This document shows, one piece after another, positions 34,409 through 45,336 of a stretch of DNA of 64,000 bases; position 1 is the stretch's first letter, and every line of letters begins with the position of its first letter. The translations under genes and the position numbers were made by a program. The stretch is from Diploscapter coronatus (Eukaryota > Nematoda > Chromadorea > Rhabditida > Rhabditidae). The stretch spans positions 40,625,249-40,689,248 of the forward strand of contig OZ038423.1 in NCBI GenBank assembly GCA_964036155.1. Direction: 5' to 3'. Below the pieces are notes generated by a model. It was not told where the DNA came from, made no database searches, and saw only the letters and a list, made by a program, of their open reading frames with translations.

Positions 34409-34760
34409 CTCCAAATGCGTTTCTAAATCACCGAATAATGTAATCTAGTGGAAATAAAAAGGAGAACAGTACAATGACCAATGAAAAGAATGGGGGTTGT
34501 TTCTCGTAAGTCAATAAAGAAGAACGAGTGGCCATGATTCTCTTTATTGTTAAGTAGATCACCGTTGTTTTCCCGCGAAAATCCCTCTTTGGAAAGAAAA
34601 TCATTAACGCGCGTGTGAAAACGCCAAAACAGGTGGGCAGATACTCTTCACTTCACCCGAGATTTTCCCTAAATAGCTAGAGATTTTCGTCTGATCTCTC
34701 ATCCTCCACCATATTCTCACTAGCGTATTGTCGCCCGGCTCATCTTTTTCCATTCATAGC

Positions 34761-36220
34761 ATTTCCCTTCTTCCCTTATTCAATAATGTCAATTGACTCA
34801 TGATAACCCACGATAACATCCAAGCCAAATTCACAGTCCACTTTTTGTACCAAACTTTCATCAACTTATTATTTATACACTGCGTTCACGCATTAAGTCA
34901 TACTATTTCAGTAAATCTAATTCAGATAAAAATGTGAATATGTACGGAAATGATCGAATGCTCAACGCACAAACGATCGCAAATTCATATTTCGATTGCT
35001 GTTGCGCGATTCAGTAGCAACCGTCACATATTCGGCAACGATTGAAGTAATTCGCGCGTGCTTGATGCTAACGCACTACCACTCGGCTAAAGTGTATACC
35101 GATGCTTGACAACTCAATGAATTCTCTTTCTCTTTCCTAGCAATGTCCAGTCAATATGATGTATTTCATTGTTTCTAATCCAATGGAATTAGTATGAAAA
35201 ATATACGGCTCCTAGAAAAAGATCGGTTTTTTTTCTTCTCCTCATACTATTTCTTAGAAAAACCGGTGTCTTTTTCTAACTAGCGTCCCGGTATCCCGGT
35301 GTCTTTTTCTATGAGCCCTAATTCCCTAATTCGTACATTCATTAAACTTTACATTATGTAAATTTCAACTGAACTCATTCTACACAAGTGAATGGAAATG
35401 GGTTTGAACGATTCAGTATAGCAACAATAGAAAGTCTTTCAGCATCGGTTGAAATAACTTCGCACATCATACGTTGACAATTCAGCGTGTTCGATTTTAT
35501 TTTAAAAATGCTCATTTCAAGAAGTTTAGAGAATACATTAGAAAGTATGCATAATTTAGGAATTGTACATTATTAGGTGAACTTTTAAAATTGACCGGGA
35601 ATATGCAATATTAATATTGTGGCACAATAAATGATCTTTAATGTAGTTTGTTCAAAGTTATGATAAATAGCATGGAAATATTCTGAGGCAAGTGAGTTTG
35701 GCTAGCTACAGTTTATTCTTGTTTATTTTGCTATTTCAGCAGTAAATAATTGAACTGATACTGGTCTTTGTCCATGTTCACTCCTATTTGCTCGCATCTT
35801 TCTATTTTCCTCCACTATTCGCGTAGTCTCTACTTGTTGCCCGCTGCCACTCAGCTGTGATGTATGGAAACGCATTTTCTTCCTTCTAGCCAAGAAAAAA
35901 GAATTTTCGAAAATTTTCGTATTCCTATCAATTTTGCAGATTGAAATGTAATCATTCGAAGATTCGGGAAACGCAAAAACACAAAATGACACCTGAACTA
36001 TTGTGAAATAGACCGGGCTCAAAAACGCGCACTGCAATCTTTTCGAAAAGCGCTCACACCACTCCGTCCTTTTCTCTTGGCCTCTCTCCACTCACCGCAC
36101 TATTTCATCGTCATTCGTTCCTTATCACTGTCGAGACTCTTTGCGTGTAATTTCGAAGTGGGCGTGGCTAAGACTTTGCAATGCGCTCTGGAAGTATTTG
36201 GAAATAGTTCAGCGTCAGTT
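34761..36220. other. Intergenic, no gene seen
   Basis: AT-rich spacer. It contains a small inverted repeat at about 35206-35317 (GGCTCCTAGAAAAAGA against TCTTTTTCTATGAGCC, with CCGGTGTCTTTTTCT occurring twice). Minus-strand frames at 35723-36091 have no splice context and no recognisable product. Confidence 0.45.
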
Positions 36221-36225
36221 TGAGT

Positions 36226-36498
36226 CCGTATAAAAGCCTCCTTTCGCTCACAAACACTCATTCACTCACTCACAAACGCTCACACGTTTCTGACTGCAGC
36301 CTCCTATTCGCTCGCTATTCAAAGCATTCTCATCTACATTCGAACAATTCGAAACTCATAAGCAGGTTCGTGGTTCTCGAACGTTTTTTTCCAATTTATT
36401 TTCGTATATCATCGGTATATAAGGCAACCTCTTTCACTCGGATTTTCGTTCGTATTTCGTATATTCGATCCTAAACTATTCTGTTTCAGAAGTCAATC
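36226..36498 (+). promoter_or_regulatory. Probable promoter and 5' UTR intron of the PB1 gene
   Basis: GTATAAAAG at 36228-36236 is a good TATA box. About 30 bp downstream begins a CACTCA/CTCACA-rich leader. A possible 5' UTR intron runs from CAG-GTTCG (36367) to CTGTTTCAG (about 36489), leaving AAGTCAATC before the ATG. The acceptor could instead be a trans-splice site. Confidence 0.5.
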
Positions 36499-37779
36499 AT
36501 GTCTCAGTCTGCAACATTCAAACTCTTGCTCAAAAGCGGCTCTCTCCGTCGCTTTTCCATCGCCTACACTACTGTGGCCGAGCTCTACGATGCCCTATTG
36601 GCTCGTCTCGCTTCCTACGAAATCGACCCCGCTCAAATGTCCTGGGTCGACTCGGACAGAGACGAAATTCGTCTTCGCAATGCAGAAGATCTCCAAGAAG
36701 CCATCTCAGCTGCATCTGGGGAGCCAATTCGCCTGACTGAAAGCACTGCCGCCACTCCTGCAGCCGGCAATGAGGACGACGACGAACCGGAAATCGTCGT
36801 GATCAACTCGGACAAGTCAAGCAGTTCCAGCTCGAGCTCATCTTCAAGCTCAAGCAGCTCGTCATCATCCAGCTCTTCCGACTCTGAAGCTGAGGGAGCC
36901 AAGCACTCCAGAAAGAGACGTCACGTCGTCAAGCACGTCCGGAAGATGCGCAAGCAACGCAGAGCCTCTCGTAGCCGAAGCCGTGGAGCCAAATCTCGAT
37001 CCAGAACTAGAAGCCACAGCCGTCGTCCATGCCGCAAAGGAGTCTGTCCAATGACCGATGCCCCAATGTCTGGGCCTGAGACCGGCCGTCGCTGCCGCAA
37101 ATCTGCCTCGAAGAGTCCGATGAGACGTCGATGCGGTGGATGGAAGAAGACGATGATGATGCATCACAATCCCTGGATGGCCAAACGACATGCGGGCCGG
37201 GCAAAATGTCTGGCCAAGATGGGTGGAGGCAAGGCTCGCAAGATGTGCAAACTGATGCGCCTGGCCGAGCTCTACGATCTTCCTGGTCGCCGCCATCACA
37301 TGAAAATGCTCAAGCACCGATTCGGAGGAAGAGCTCGTTCCAGCTCTGCACCACCTCAGCCATTCGCACATGGCCCTGCTCCATTCGAACCTCCTCGCTT
37401 CCCACCTGCCGCCTTTGGTCCGCACCATCGATTCGGTGGACCTGATGCCGGCTTTGGATCTGGAGCCGCTTTCCGTCCTCCCAGTCCTCCTCGGTTTGGC
37501 GGCCGCTTCGGGCCTGGACCTGACTTCCGTCCTCCATTCCAGCCCGGATTCGGCTTCGGCAGATTCGACCGTGGCCCGTGGGAACGCCGCTTCGGAGATC
37601 GCCCGGAACTGGGACCAAGACCAATGAATTGCCCTCCTCCCTGCCAGTTCGGCATGGGTCCGAAGATGCACCGCAAATGGATGAAGAAAATGATGAAGCA
37701 CGGCGGCGGCGGCCATGGACCCGGCCCCGCTTTCGGGTTTGGATCTCACCAGCCGTACGGTTATTTTGGTGGCTGGTAA
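36499..37779 (+). CDS. PB1-domain protein with Ser-run, Arg/Ser and Gly/Phe-rich tail
   Basis: Single exon, 426 residues, higher GC than its surroundings. Residues 4-80 look like a PB1 domain, with both faces. The basic face is FKLLLKSGSLRRFSI and the acidic OPCA motif is WVDSDRDEIRLRNAEDLQEA. Such a domain can bind partners or self-assemble head to tail. Next come an acidic DDDEPEIVVINSD segment, a run of about 24 serines, a KRR-rich patch (possible NLS), RSRSRGAKSRSRTRSHSRR, a Met/Lys/Cys/His-rich stretch, and from about residue 290 a Pro/Gly/Phe-rich tail (FGPHHRFGGPDAGFG style) ending YGYFGGW. Relatives with an N-terminal PB1 include p62/SQSTM1 and TFG. There is no ZZ finger or UBA, so I do not equate it with either. 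A scaffold of condensates or RNA granules is an inference. Confidence 0.75.
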   Translation: MSQSATFKLLLKSGSLRRFSIAYTTVAELYDALLARLASYEIDPAQMSWVDSDRDEIRLRNAEDLQEAISAASGEPIRLTESTAATPAAGNEDDDEPEIVVINSDKSSSSSSSSSSSSSSSSSSSSSDSEAEGAKHSRKRRHVVKHVRKMRKQRRASRSRSRGAKSRSRTRSHSRRPCRKGVCPMTDAPMSGPETGRRCRKSASKSPMRRRCGGWKKTMMMHHNPWMAKRHAGRAKCLAKMGGGKARKMCKLMRLAELYDLPGRRHHMKMLKHRFGGRARSSSAPPQPFAHGPAPFEPPRFPPAAFGPHHRFGGPDAGFGSGAAFRPPSPPRFGGRFGPGPDFRPPFQPGFGFGRFDRGPWERRFGDRPELGPRPMNCPPPCQFGMGPKMHRKWMKKMMKHGGGGHGPGPAFGFGSHQPYGYFGGW

Positions 37780-40704
37780 TTTTTTGATTATTTAGTTTTT
37801 TGTAATGTATTTTAAGCAAAATTTTTAGAAATAAAAAAAATCATAAAATTGAAAATCTCATAAAAATTTTGCTAATCAGTCAGTATTTTTTCTTGATAGC
37901 TATACCAAATTTAGTATTTAGCCAAACTCAATGATCTTTGTGAATCCGTTGAATATTTTATTGCCTCTTCAGATCCATATTTATCTTGTATTTATTTTTA
38001 CTTATTATCATTGCAATGTTAATAAAAAATTGTAAATAAGACAACTGTTGATTTATCAAATGTATAACAAGCAATAAAAGTGAAATGAAGCATGATGCAT
38101 GTATTTTCGTTGTTTAGTTTAGTTGGTCAAACAGAAAATCGTCTTCGATTCTGCAAATTGCAGAAGGTTTGCCTTTGAAGAAGATAAACCTTTTGGTTGG
38201 ACGGAATTGCCATCAGACTTGGGACTTTTCCACCGCAACTGCGGTGCGGTGCGGTGCGGTGGCCTTTTTTCGCGGTGCGGTGCGGTTGCGGTGGTGATTT
38301 CCGCCATTGCGGTGCGGTTGCGGTTGTGCAGACTTGGGACTTTTCCACCGCAAATTGAAAAAAAATGCAAATAAACATATATTATTTATTAATTCAGTGT
38401 TTTTGAGCATGATTTGAGTCGAATAATGGAATAGTTTTGGTACTTTGAGAGTGCCCTACTATTAGAAAACGCTCCTCATATGGAGTTGCCTTTCAATTAG
38501 AAAAAAAATACGATAAATAAGCCCTTTAAAAATTTGATTTTTTTCGATTTTGGAATGCGGTGCGGTTGCGGTGGGGAAATTAAATTGAGTTGCGGTGCGG
38601 TGCGGTTGCGGTGGGGTTGGCTGTAACTGCGGTGCGGTGCGGTGGTCAAATTTGACCAAAAGTCCCAAGTCTGATTGCCATTTGGGGCTGGTTGAATCAT
38701 CGGTTTGTTGATTTGTGAGTTTGTCAATAAATGGCATTGGAGTGTCATAGAATTTATGAGAGTAGCCTTATCGAAAGCAGAAAGGCATGCCACATTGTGA
38801 AGCAATAGCTATCACGAAAACATCACAATAACAAACGCGATAATTGCATTCATCAAAGCTGTACTTCATTACGACTATTAGGCAGGACATATCTTCTCGT
38901 TGCTATCTCATTTTAACTACCTTATTCGTTCAGAAATCTTAATTTTTTATAAGTATACTAATGATGAGAAAAATTTCTGAAATTAGTATAGATTAAATTT
39001 AGTAAATAGAAGGTTATTTCTGATCATAAAGTTCTGTTAAATTTCAGCCTGATTTATGCATAGAGAATCCTCTTCACTTTATTATAACTCCATATAAATA
39101 TCATGCTTGAATCGATAATTTTGATCTTTGTTATCATATATTAAAGAAGCATTAGAATTTTAATTTTTAATATTCGCGGATGTGAAGTACAACTAATTCG
39201 AGTGTTACTACAACCTCAAAAGTGAAGAAAAATGAAGACGAACTAAGGGGAAAACGATCAAAATTCATGATTTTCTATAGAATTTCAGCAGACTTTCCGC
39301 AAATAAAACCAACTTTTTTCTTCTCTAATGCGCTTTAGCAAATGAATAATTCAAAATTATCACTTCGAAAGTAATTTCAGATTCTTGATATTGTGAATGG
39401 CCGATAATATGAGACGAAATTCGAATGTGCAAACTGCACTGCGTATTTATAAATTGTCGTCTGGTTTATTCCTTAAAATGATGTAATATTGTAAAGTATG
39501 ATGCAAATAACGTGCTAATTACCACACATCGCATATCCGTGCAATTTATTTCGTCTCAAGTAATCAGCTATTGACAATATTCATTGTGAAGCAATTGTCC
39601 ATTGCAGAATCAGATTTCCAGAAAAGAATATACGAGAAACTAAAATTAACGCTGGATAACCAAACAAAATTAGTTCTATTTTGTGCCATTTTCATAGATG
39701 AGAGACAGCCAGTTTGAAATTGTCCAGGTGCAAATCAATTTGAATAAATCGATGCATGCAAACAGCTGCCATTTCATCATGTTTCAATCTTATGCGATTT
39801 TTACGAGCGATTCGATAAAAGAATAATTCGGATTTTTCATGTCAATTAGAAAATTAGAAAATTTCAAAATTGCAGTAGCATAAAATCTCTAGATGAAAGC
39901 TGTTAGAAATCAGGAAATTTGTATCAAGTATTTGAAATGTCTACGATTGGAACGCTTCAAATCTGTTTAACCTGTCATCATTACTTCCTATGCCTGTCTA
40001 TTGAAATCGTACACTGCAAAACAAAACCTTGCAGTGAAAAAGCGTGAATAAAGTGAAAGATAGGTAGCTTTGACAATAACACAGCCCAACTCACGAATAT
40101 CGTTCAAAATTTGTAGCTCCATAAAAATTTATTCATTTTTCAAATCCATGAAACAATTTTTGATAAGAATAAAATAGAGAAAAACAACGCGATTCAAGTA
40201 AAATTGAAAGAAGTCAACTAAAATCATCACTTATACATTCCCACAGAAATTAGCTTCAAAATCAGTCGAAAACAACGATAAAATGAATAGAAAAAATAAA
40301 AAGTAACAAGGAATACAATTATCAAAAATAGGTTTGAAAAAAGGAAAGAAGAAGATAAATCAAGTAGAAAAATGTGGTGTTCTTCATAAAATAAACAAAA
40401 ACAAGAATGGTTTGACGAGTGAAATGATTAGAATAAAAGAAAGAAATAAATATGAAAGAGAACGAGAAATGGAACGAAACGAAAAGGATGATGAATGGTA
40501 AAGAGAAAAGGTGATAAAATGTGATAATGATTAGATGTTGATTGGGTGATTGAGAGGGGGAGATGGAGATATTGTGTGTGTGAATAGGTGATTGGATTAG
40601 ATATATGTGTGGATATAGCTACGTACCTGCACCCGCACTGCATCTTCTCGTGCCCGTCTGCTAGTCTCCTCTCCACTCCTTGTCCGTCTCGATGCCTGTC
40701 TGTC
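37780..40704. other. Intergenic, no gene seen
   Basis: AT-rich DNA between the PB1 gene and the 3' end of topoisomerase I. It contains the foldback element at 38211-38673. I see no coding exon or RNA gene elsewhere. Confidence 0.45.
38211..38673. mobile_element. Foldback element with GCGGT simple-repeat core
   Basis: The ends are inverted: TCAGACTTGGGACTTTTCC at 38211 and CCAAAAGTCCCAAGTCTGA ending at about 38673. The same end sequence recurs inside at 38330. The interior has long runs of GCGGT/TGCGGT units (38240-38325 and 38555-38645). A segment at about 38440-38515 (ACTATTAGAAAACGCTCC, then CCTTTCAATTAGAAAA) resembles the core of the F-box intron MITE, suggesting nested insertions. Confidence 0.65.
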
Positions 40705-43700
40705 TCAGAACTCGTAAGAATCTCCATCCTCGTCGTTCATGATCATGTCAATCGCCCACCGGAACTTGTCACGTTGCGTTCTGTTGAACACCTGCAGAGA
40801 AAATAGTTTCGAAAAGGACAATTATAAGATGTTTAGGCATCTGCAAAATTCACAAGTTTCAAAAGGTAGTGTTAGAAAGTGAGTAAACAAACTTGTGAAT
40901 TTGAACTATCGTGGAGTTGGAAAAATGCAAAGATCAGCATAAATTCATTAAAATTGAAAAAAAAAACACCGACCTTCTCAACGGGCACATTGAACTTCTT
41001 GCACCAGGCGATGGAGATACGCGGGTCCAAGTAGTTGAGTTTGGAAGTGCCCAGAGCGATCTGCTTGTTCTCGTCCTGCAAACTCCTCTCCGTCAGTCAG
41101 TCCTTCCCCTTTCATCTCCTCACCTTATCCTTCATCTGCGTCTCGATCTTCTCGAGTTGTTCCTTCAGTCTCAGGTACTTCTTCTTGGCCTTCTCATGAG
41201 CAGCCGTCCCCGATTTGGCGTCTTTCTTCTCGCGTTTCGCCTCCTTCACTTCCTTCTTCTTCTCCTTGTACTAAAAATTGTTTTAGAATCAAGGAGATTC
41301 GCGATGTCTTGCCTTGTTCTGGAGATTTTCCATCGTCTTTTCGAAGGTCTTTGGCACTGCCCGCTGATGGTTGCAGAGCTCGGCGACGCGTCGATTCGCC
41401 CTGTTGTAGGACAGCATCTTGTGGTGGACGTTTTCATCAGCTGAACGTGTTCATTGTTTGCGGCGCTTCTGAGAGAATAATCGAGTGACTTACGATTGGT
41501 GAGTTTGGCGAGCTGCTCCTGCAGAGTGATGGAAGCGTTGTAGGTACGGAAGACCTTGGCGGTGAGGCCGTCCATCAGTTGTCGCAAGTGCTCGTTCAGC
41601 ATCGCTGTCTACAACCCGCCCAGTCATTCTAATCTAATGCCTATCAATTGCTTACATCGAGTCTGTCAAAGAGGTCGTCCGAGCCATTCTTGTTCTCCAT
41701 GAAGATTTTGAGATTTTTGTAGACCCGCTTTTCAACGTGCACGAAGTTGTGGTAGCGAATCGAGTCTTTACCCAGGAAATCGAATTCCACCACGTATCTA
41801 AAGATAGAAGTGACGAATTATGAAGGAGTAAGGAATTGTCAAGAGCCTAATGCAATTTCAAGAAGTTTGCAAGAAAACCCACTCCTTGCCATCGTGCTCG
41901 TCGTGGAGTTTGATGTGCTCGACCCTCAAAGAACAGCAGCCGACCGTGTCTGCCGCCTCGTCTGTGTCCTTCTCGTTGCCAGCTCTCAGGGCGAGCTGCA
42001 ATCACACAACTATTCATCGTTGGTGAAATGCATTCACTGACCTTGTCGATGAAGTACAAAGCGACGGACCGTTGCCGCACGCGCATTTCCTTGGATTTCC
42101 AATCTTCCTGATAGGCCTCGCGGATCTTCCCAATCCTCTTCTTCAGTCTGCGTGCCGTCTCGTACTTCTCGTAGTCTTTCTCGCCCTGCAAATCAAGGCA
42201 TGAACGAGAATCCGATAATTTTTCCAGCTATTACAAAATATGTTGCGCATTCTTGATGCAAGGCTCAAAGTCTTTCTTTTATCGTCACTATTTCTCTTTA
42301 AAATGTAAGAACTCTCCAAAAATGTTCATTCGAGGATAATCATCATCCAACACTACTGACAAACCTTGATTTTGCTGGAAGGATTGAGCATGATGTACTT
42401 GTTCGAACCGAGGACGCTCTCCGTCCACGAACAGAGCCAAGTGACCGAGTTGTCGTGTCGAACCTCCTTCCATTTATGGCCAGGTGGGGGTTGAGGGACA
42501 TCGCCTCCTCTGCAAACAACCAATTAGAAATTCTTCATTTAAAAGTTTTAGCTGTCTTTTTAATGGCATATTTCAATACAGCAATGCATGATGGAATCTT
42601 TTATCCTATAACTCCCCGCTCATTTTTTCTTCCTCAAATTTGAAATCTCATTCAAAGATCCTGGCATCAAGATTTGCAGTATTTGTAAAATGTCGTATTT
42701 TCGAAAACAATAAATGAATGTGCACTCAGCACTCAGACTGACTTCGAGCAATTGATGATGACGTCTTCAGGTTGTATACGTTTCTTCAGTTTGCCCATTT
42801 TTGGATGTCCGCCGCGTCCTCGGAACAGACCTGCAGAATCGTTCTTTACTCATCACTTCACTTCAATTTCCTTACCAGGGGGCTCGATCCTGAAGTTGGC
42901 GATTTTCTGTCTGTGACCGTCGATGACGGCCATCCCGTAGATCTTCTGTTCCTCGTCCTTCTGCTCCTTGATCTTTGCCTTCTCTTCCTTGGTCATTTCC
43001 TTCCGCTTCTCTCCCTGCTCCTTGAAGTACACGGCCATCTTCTCGAAGTTGCACTTCTTCAGGTCCGTGATCATCTCGCGCTCTTTCGACGTCATCACCT
43101 GCAAAGTTAATTCATTAGGCTTGAAGAAATAAGCCGTATGTATTTTGTTGAAACCGATTTTCAAATAAACAAACGAGTTCATTTCAAAATTTAGCTCCTC
43201 ACTTTGCGCCAATCAGCAAAGAAGTTCTTGTTGAATATGTCCTTGGAAGTGTATTCGTGGTCGAGCATCCGCGCATAGAAGGTGGCCACTTCCTCTGTGG
43301 CAGGCGACAAGTCGACGGACTCAAATTGATACAATGGTTATATGGGAATTCAGGCAATTCAACTGACCTTCCCGTCGTACTTCATGCGAATTCCACTGGG
43401 AAGAGGCTCGTAAAGCGGGGCGAACAGAGGGCCCTTGTGGACGAGCGTGTTCCACTTCACTCCAGCGGGCTTCTTCTCTTCCTTCCACCTGCAAAGCAGG
43501 TAAATTCGTCATGAACTCCAAAGGGAATCGATTTTTCATCTATTGACATTTTTAGTTAGGAAACGGTCACTGCGCATCAAAATTTTTGGTGTGCAGTGGC
43601 ATACACCCTTTTGATTTAGTTCACATTTCCAAGCATTTTATCGGAGATTTTTTTTAATAATAGGGAGACGCGCACAAATTGTATTTTGTAACAGATACGA

Positions 43701-45268
43701 CTAACCATTCCCAGACATCCTCCTCGTCCTCCGGTTTCTTCTTCTTCTTGGGTGACTGGGACTGGCTCTGTGACTGTGACTGCGAGCCACCCGAAGACGT
43801 CTTTTTCTCCTTCTTCACTTCAGTCTTTTTCGTCTTTTCCTTATCTTTCTTCTGCTTCTTCTTCTGAAAATTCTATTATCATTGCCAATTTACATTTATA
43901 TTATTCTTTGAATTTTCCAAGCGGATTACGAAACTCATTTCTGCATGTCGATTAAAACCATAAACATGTAACAGTGAGTCAAACTTGGTATTTGCAAAAA
44001 AAAACTAATAATAATTTGAGAGTTGGCGAATTATTGCAGAAATGAAATTTATTAGGATGAATTCGTTTAGAATTTCGTAAATTCAAAAATACTCACAGCG
44101 GGTTTGTAGTCGTCCTCCGAATAGTCGTTGTCGGACTCCTCCTTGTGTTTCCGCTTCTCCTTCTTCTGAATCACTCAATCATCCGAGTCACCACTCAAAT
44201 CAACCCCTACCTTAGGCTCAGGCTTGTACTCCTCGTCCTCATCATTATCCTCCTTCTTCTTTTTCTTCAGCTTCCCATTCTTCTCCTTCTCTCTGTCCTT
44301 GTCTTTTGCCTTCTTCTCAGAGCCACTCCCATTCTGCTTCGCCTTTGCCAGTCGTTGGGCCCACGGAATGTCGTCATCCGACTCATAGCCCTGGAAATAT
44401 TATCACCATTATCTTGATAAGTTCTTGAACGGAGCCAATTTAAAATTTAATTCAAAGATAATGATTAGTGTCGTTCACAAGTCAATCAATCCAAACCAAA
44501 TCAATGAATCCCAAACTCACGTCTTCCTTCTTAGGGCTCTTGAGTTGCTCCTTCTCGGGCCCGTGACCGTTGCCCGCGCCATTCTTCATGTTCTCTTCGA
44601 ACGAGCCATTGTTCTGCAATTTCGAATTTCAATGCTTTTATTGATACGAGATTGTAATTCTCCCCATAAATAGTATCATACAATGCTATTGAAATTAAAG
44701 AAATGAACATACACTTCTTCATGCTCTGATCAGAAATAGTAAAGTATAATAAAGTTGGAGAATGGCAATCTTGAAAATTTCAAGATTATTGAATGATCCA
44801 ATGTGGTTTTGTTTTGTTGTGAAAAAAATAGCGAACTCACAGGTTCCTCTTTGATCACGTTGCTGGACTCGTTGATTTCCATCGAGGACTCGAAATTGGC
44901 CGAGTCTCTGCTGTAGTCACTGCAAAAGTATCTTTTCTTCTTTTGGAAAATGTATGTGTCTTCACAGTACTTGCAAATATTTCAGTGAGTACTGTTAGGA
45001 AAGATAGATGACATTTCATTGCTAACATTCAAACTTTTAATTTAATTCAAAATCTACTGCATTGCTGCTCTAACTCGCATAAGTCGATTTTTAATGCAGT
45101 TTTTTTCTTAAGTCTTACTCTTTCGCATTTTTAGACTGTTACCAATGAAAGGCAGTATTATAAAGATTCCTTTTCATTTTCAAAGTTCAATGCTTACCCG
45201 TCCATTTGGTTAAACTCCTCGTGGCGATGATTCTCGTTGACAAGAGGCGCAGCAGACACTTCTGTCAT
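40705..45268 (-). CDS. TOP1: DNA topoisomerase I (type IB)
   Basis: About 19 exons on the minus strand; the first are 45268-45198, 44919-44841, 44613-44521, 44390-44211, 44165-44097, 43863-43706 and 43488-43368, and the last ends 40705. This nuclear enzyme relaxes supercoils by nicking one strand through a 3'-phosphotyrosine. The charged N-terminal domain (Lys/Glu-rich, with [11 protein letters not shown]) precedes the core from [20 protein letters not shown]. Catalytic residues are all visible: Arg in LALRAGNEK, Lys in [11 protein letters not shown], Arg in [11 protein letters not shown], His in CNHQRAVP, and the active Tyr in [15 protein letters not shown]. The coiled linker ([18 protein letters not shown]) lies before it. 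It ends [16 protein letters not shown] acceptor at about 45337 with no paired donor suggests trans-splicing or a 5' UTR intron. Confidence 0.96.
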
Positions 45269-45336
45269 CAGCTCGGCAGCCAGAAACAAACCAACAGATG
45301 AACAGAGGAACGGCCAAGTATCACAGACTTTATCAC

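Larger units (their letters stand above)
32265..34760 (-). repeat. Right arm of the large inverted duplication
   Basis: Reverse-complement partner of 24655-27195, carrying the second F-box gene and its flanks. The central spacer (27196-32264) is unique. Confidence 0.85.

Noticed and set aside
36865..37749. 294-codon minus-strand open frame opposite the PB1 gene
   Set aside because: It is the shadow of a GC-rich, low-complexity plus-strand gene; composition is Arg/Ser/Ala-rich with no motif or signals.
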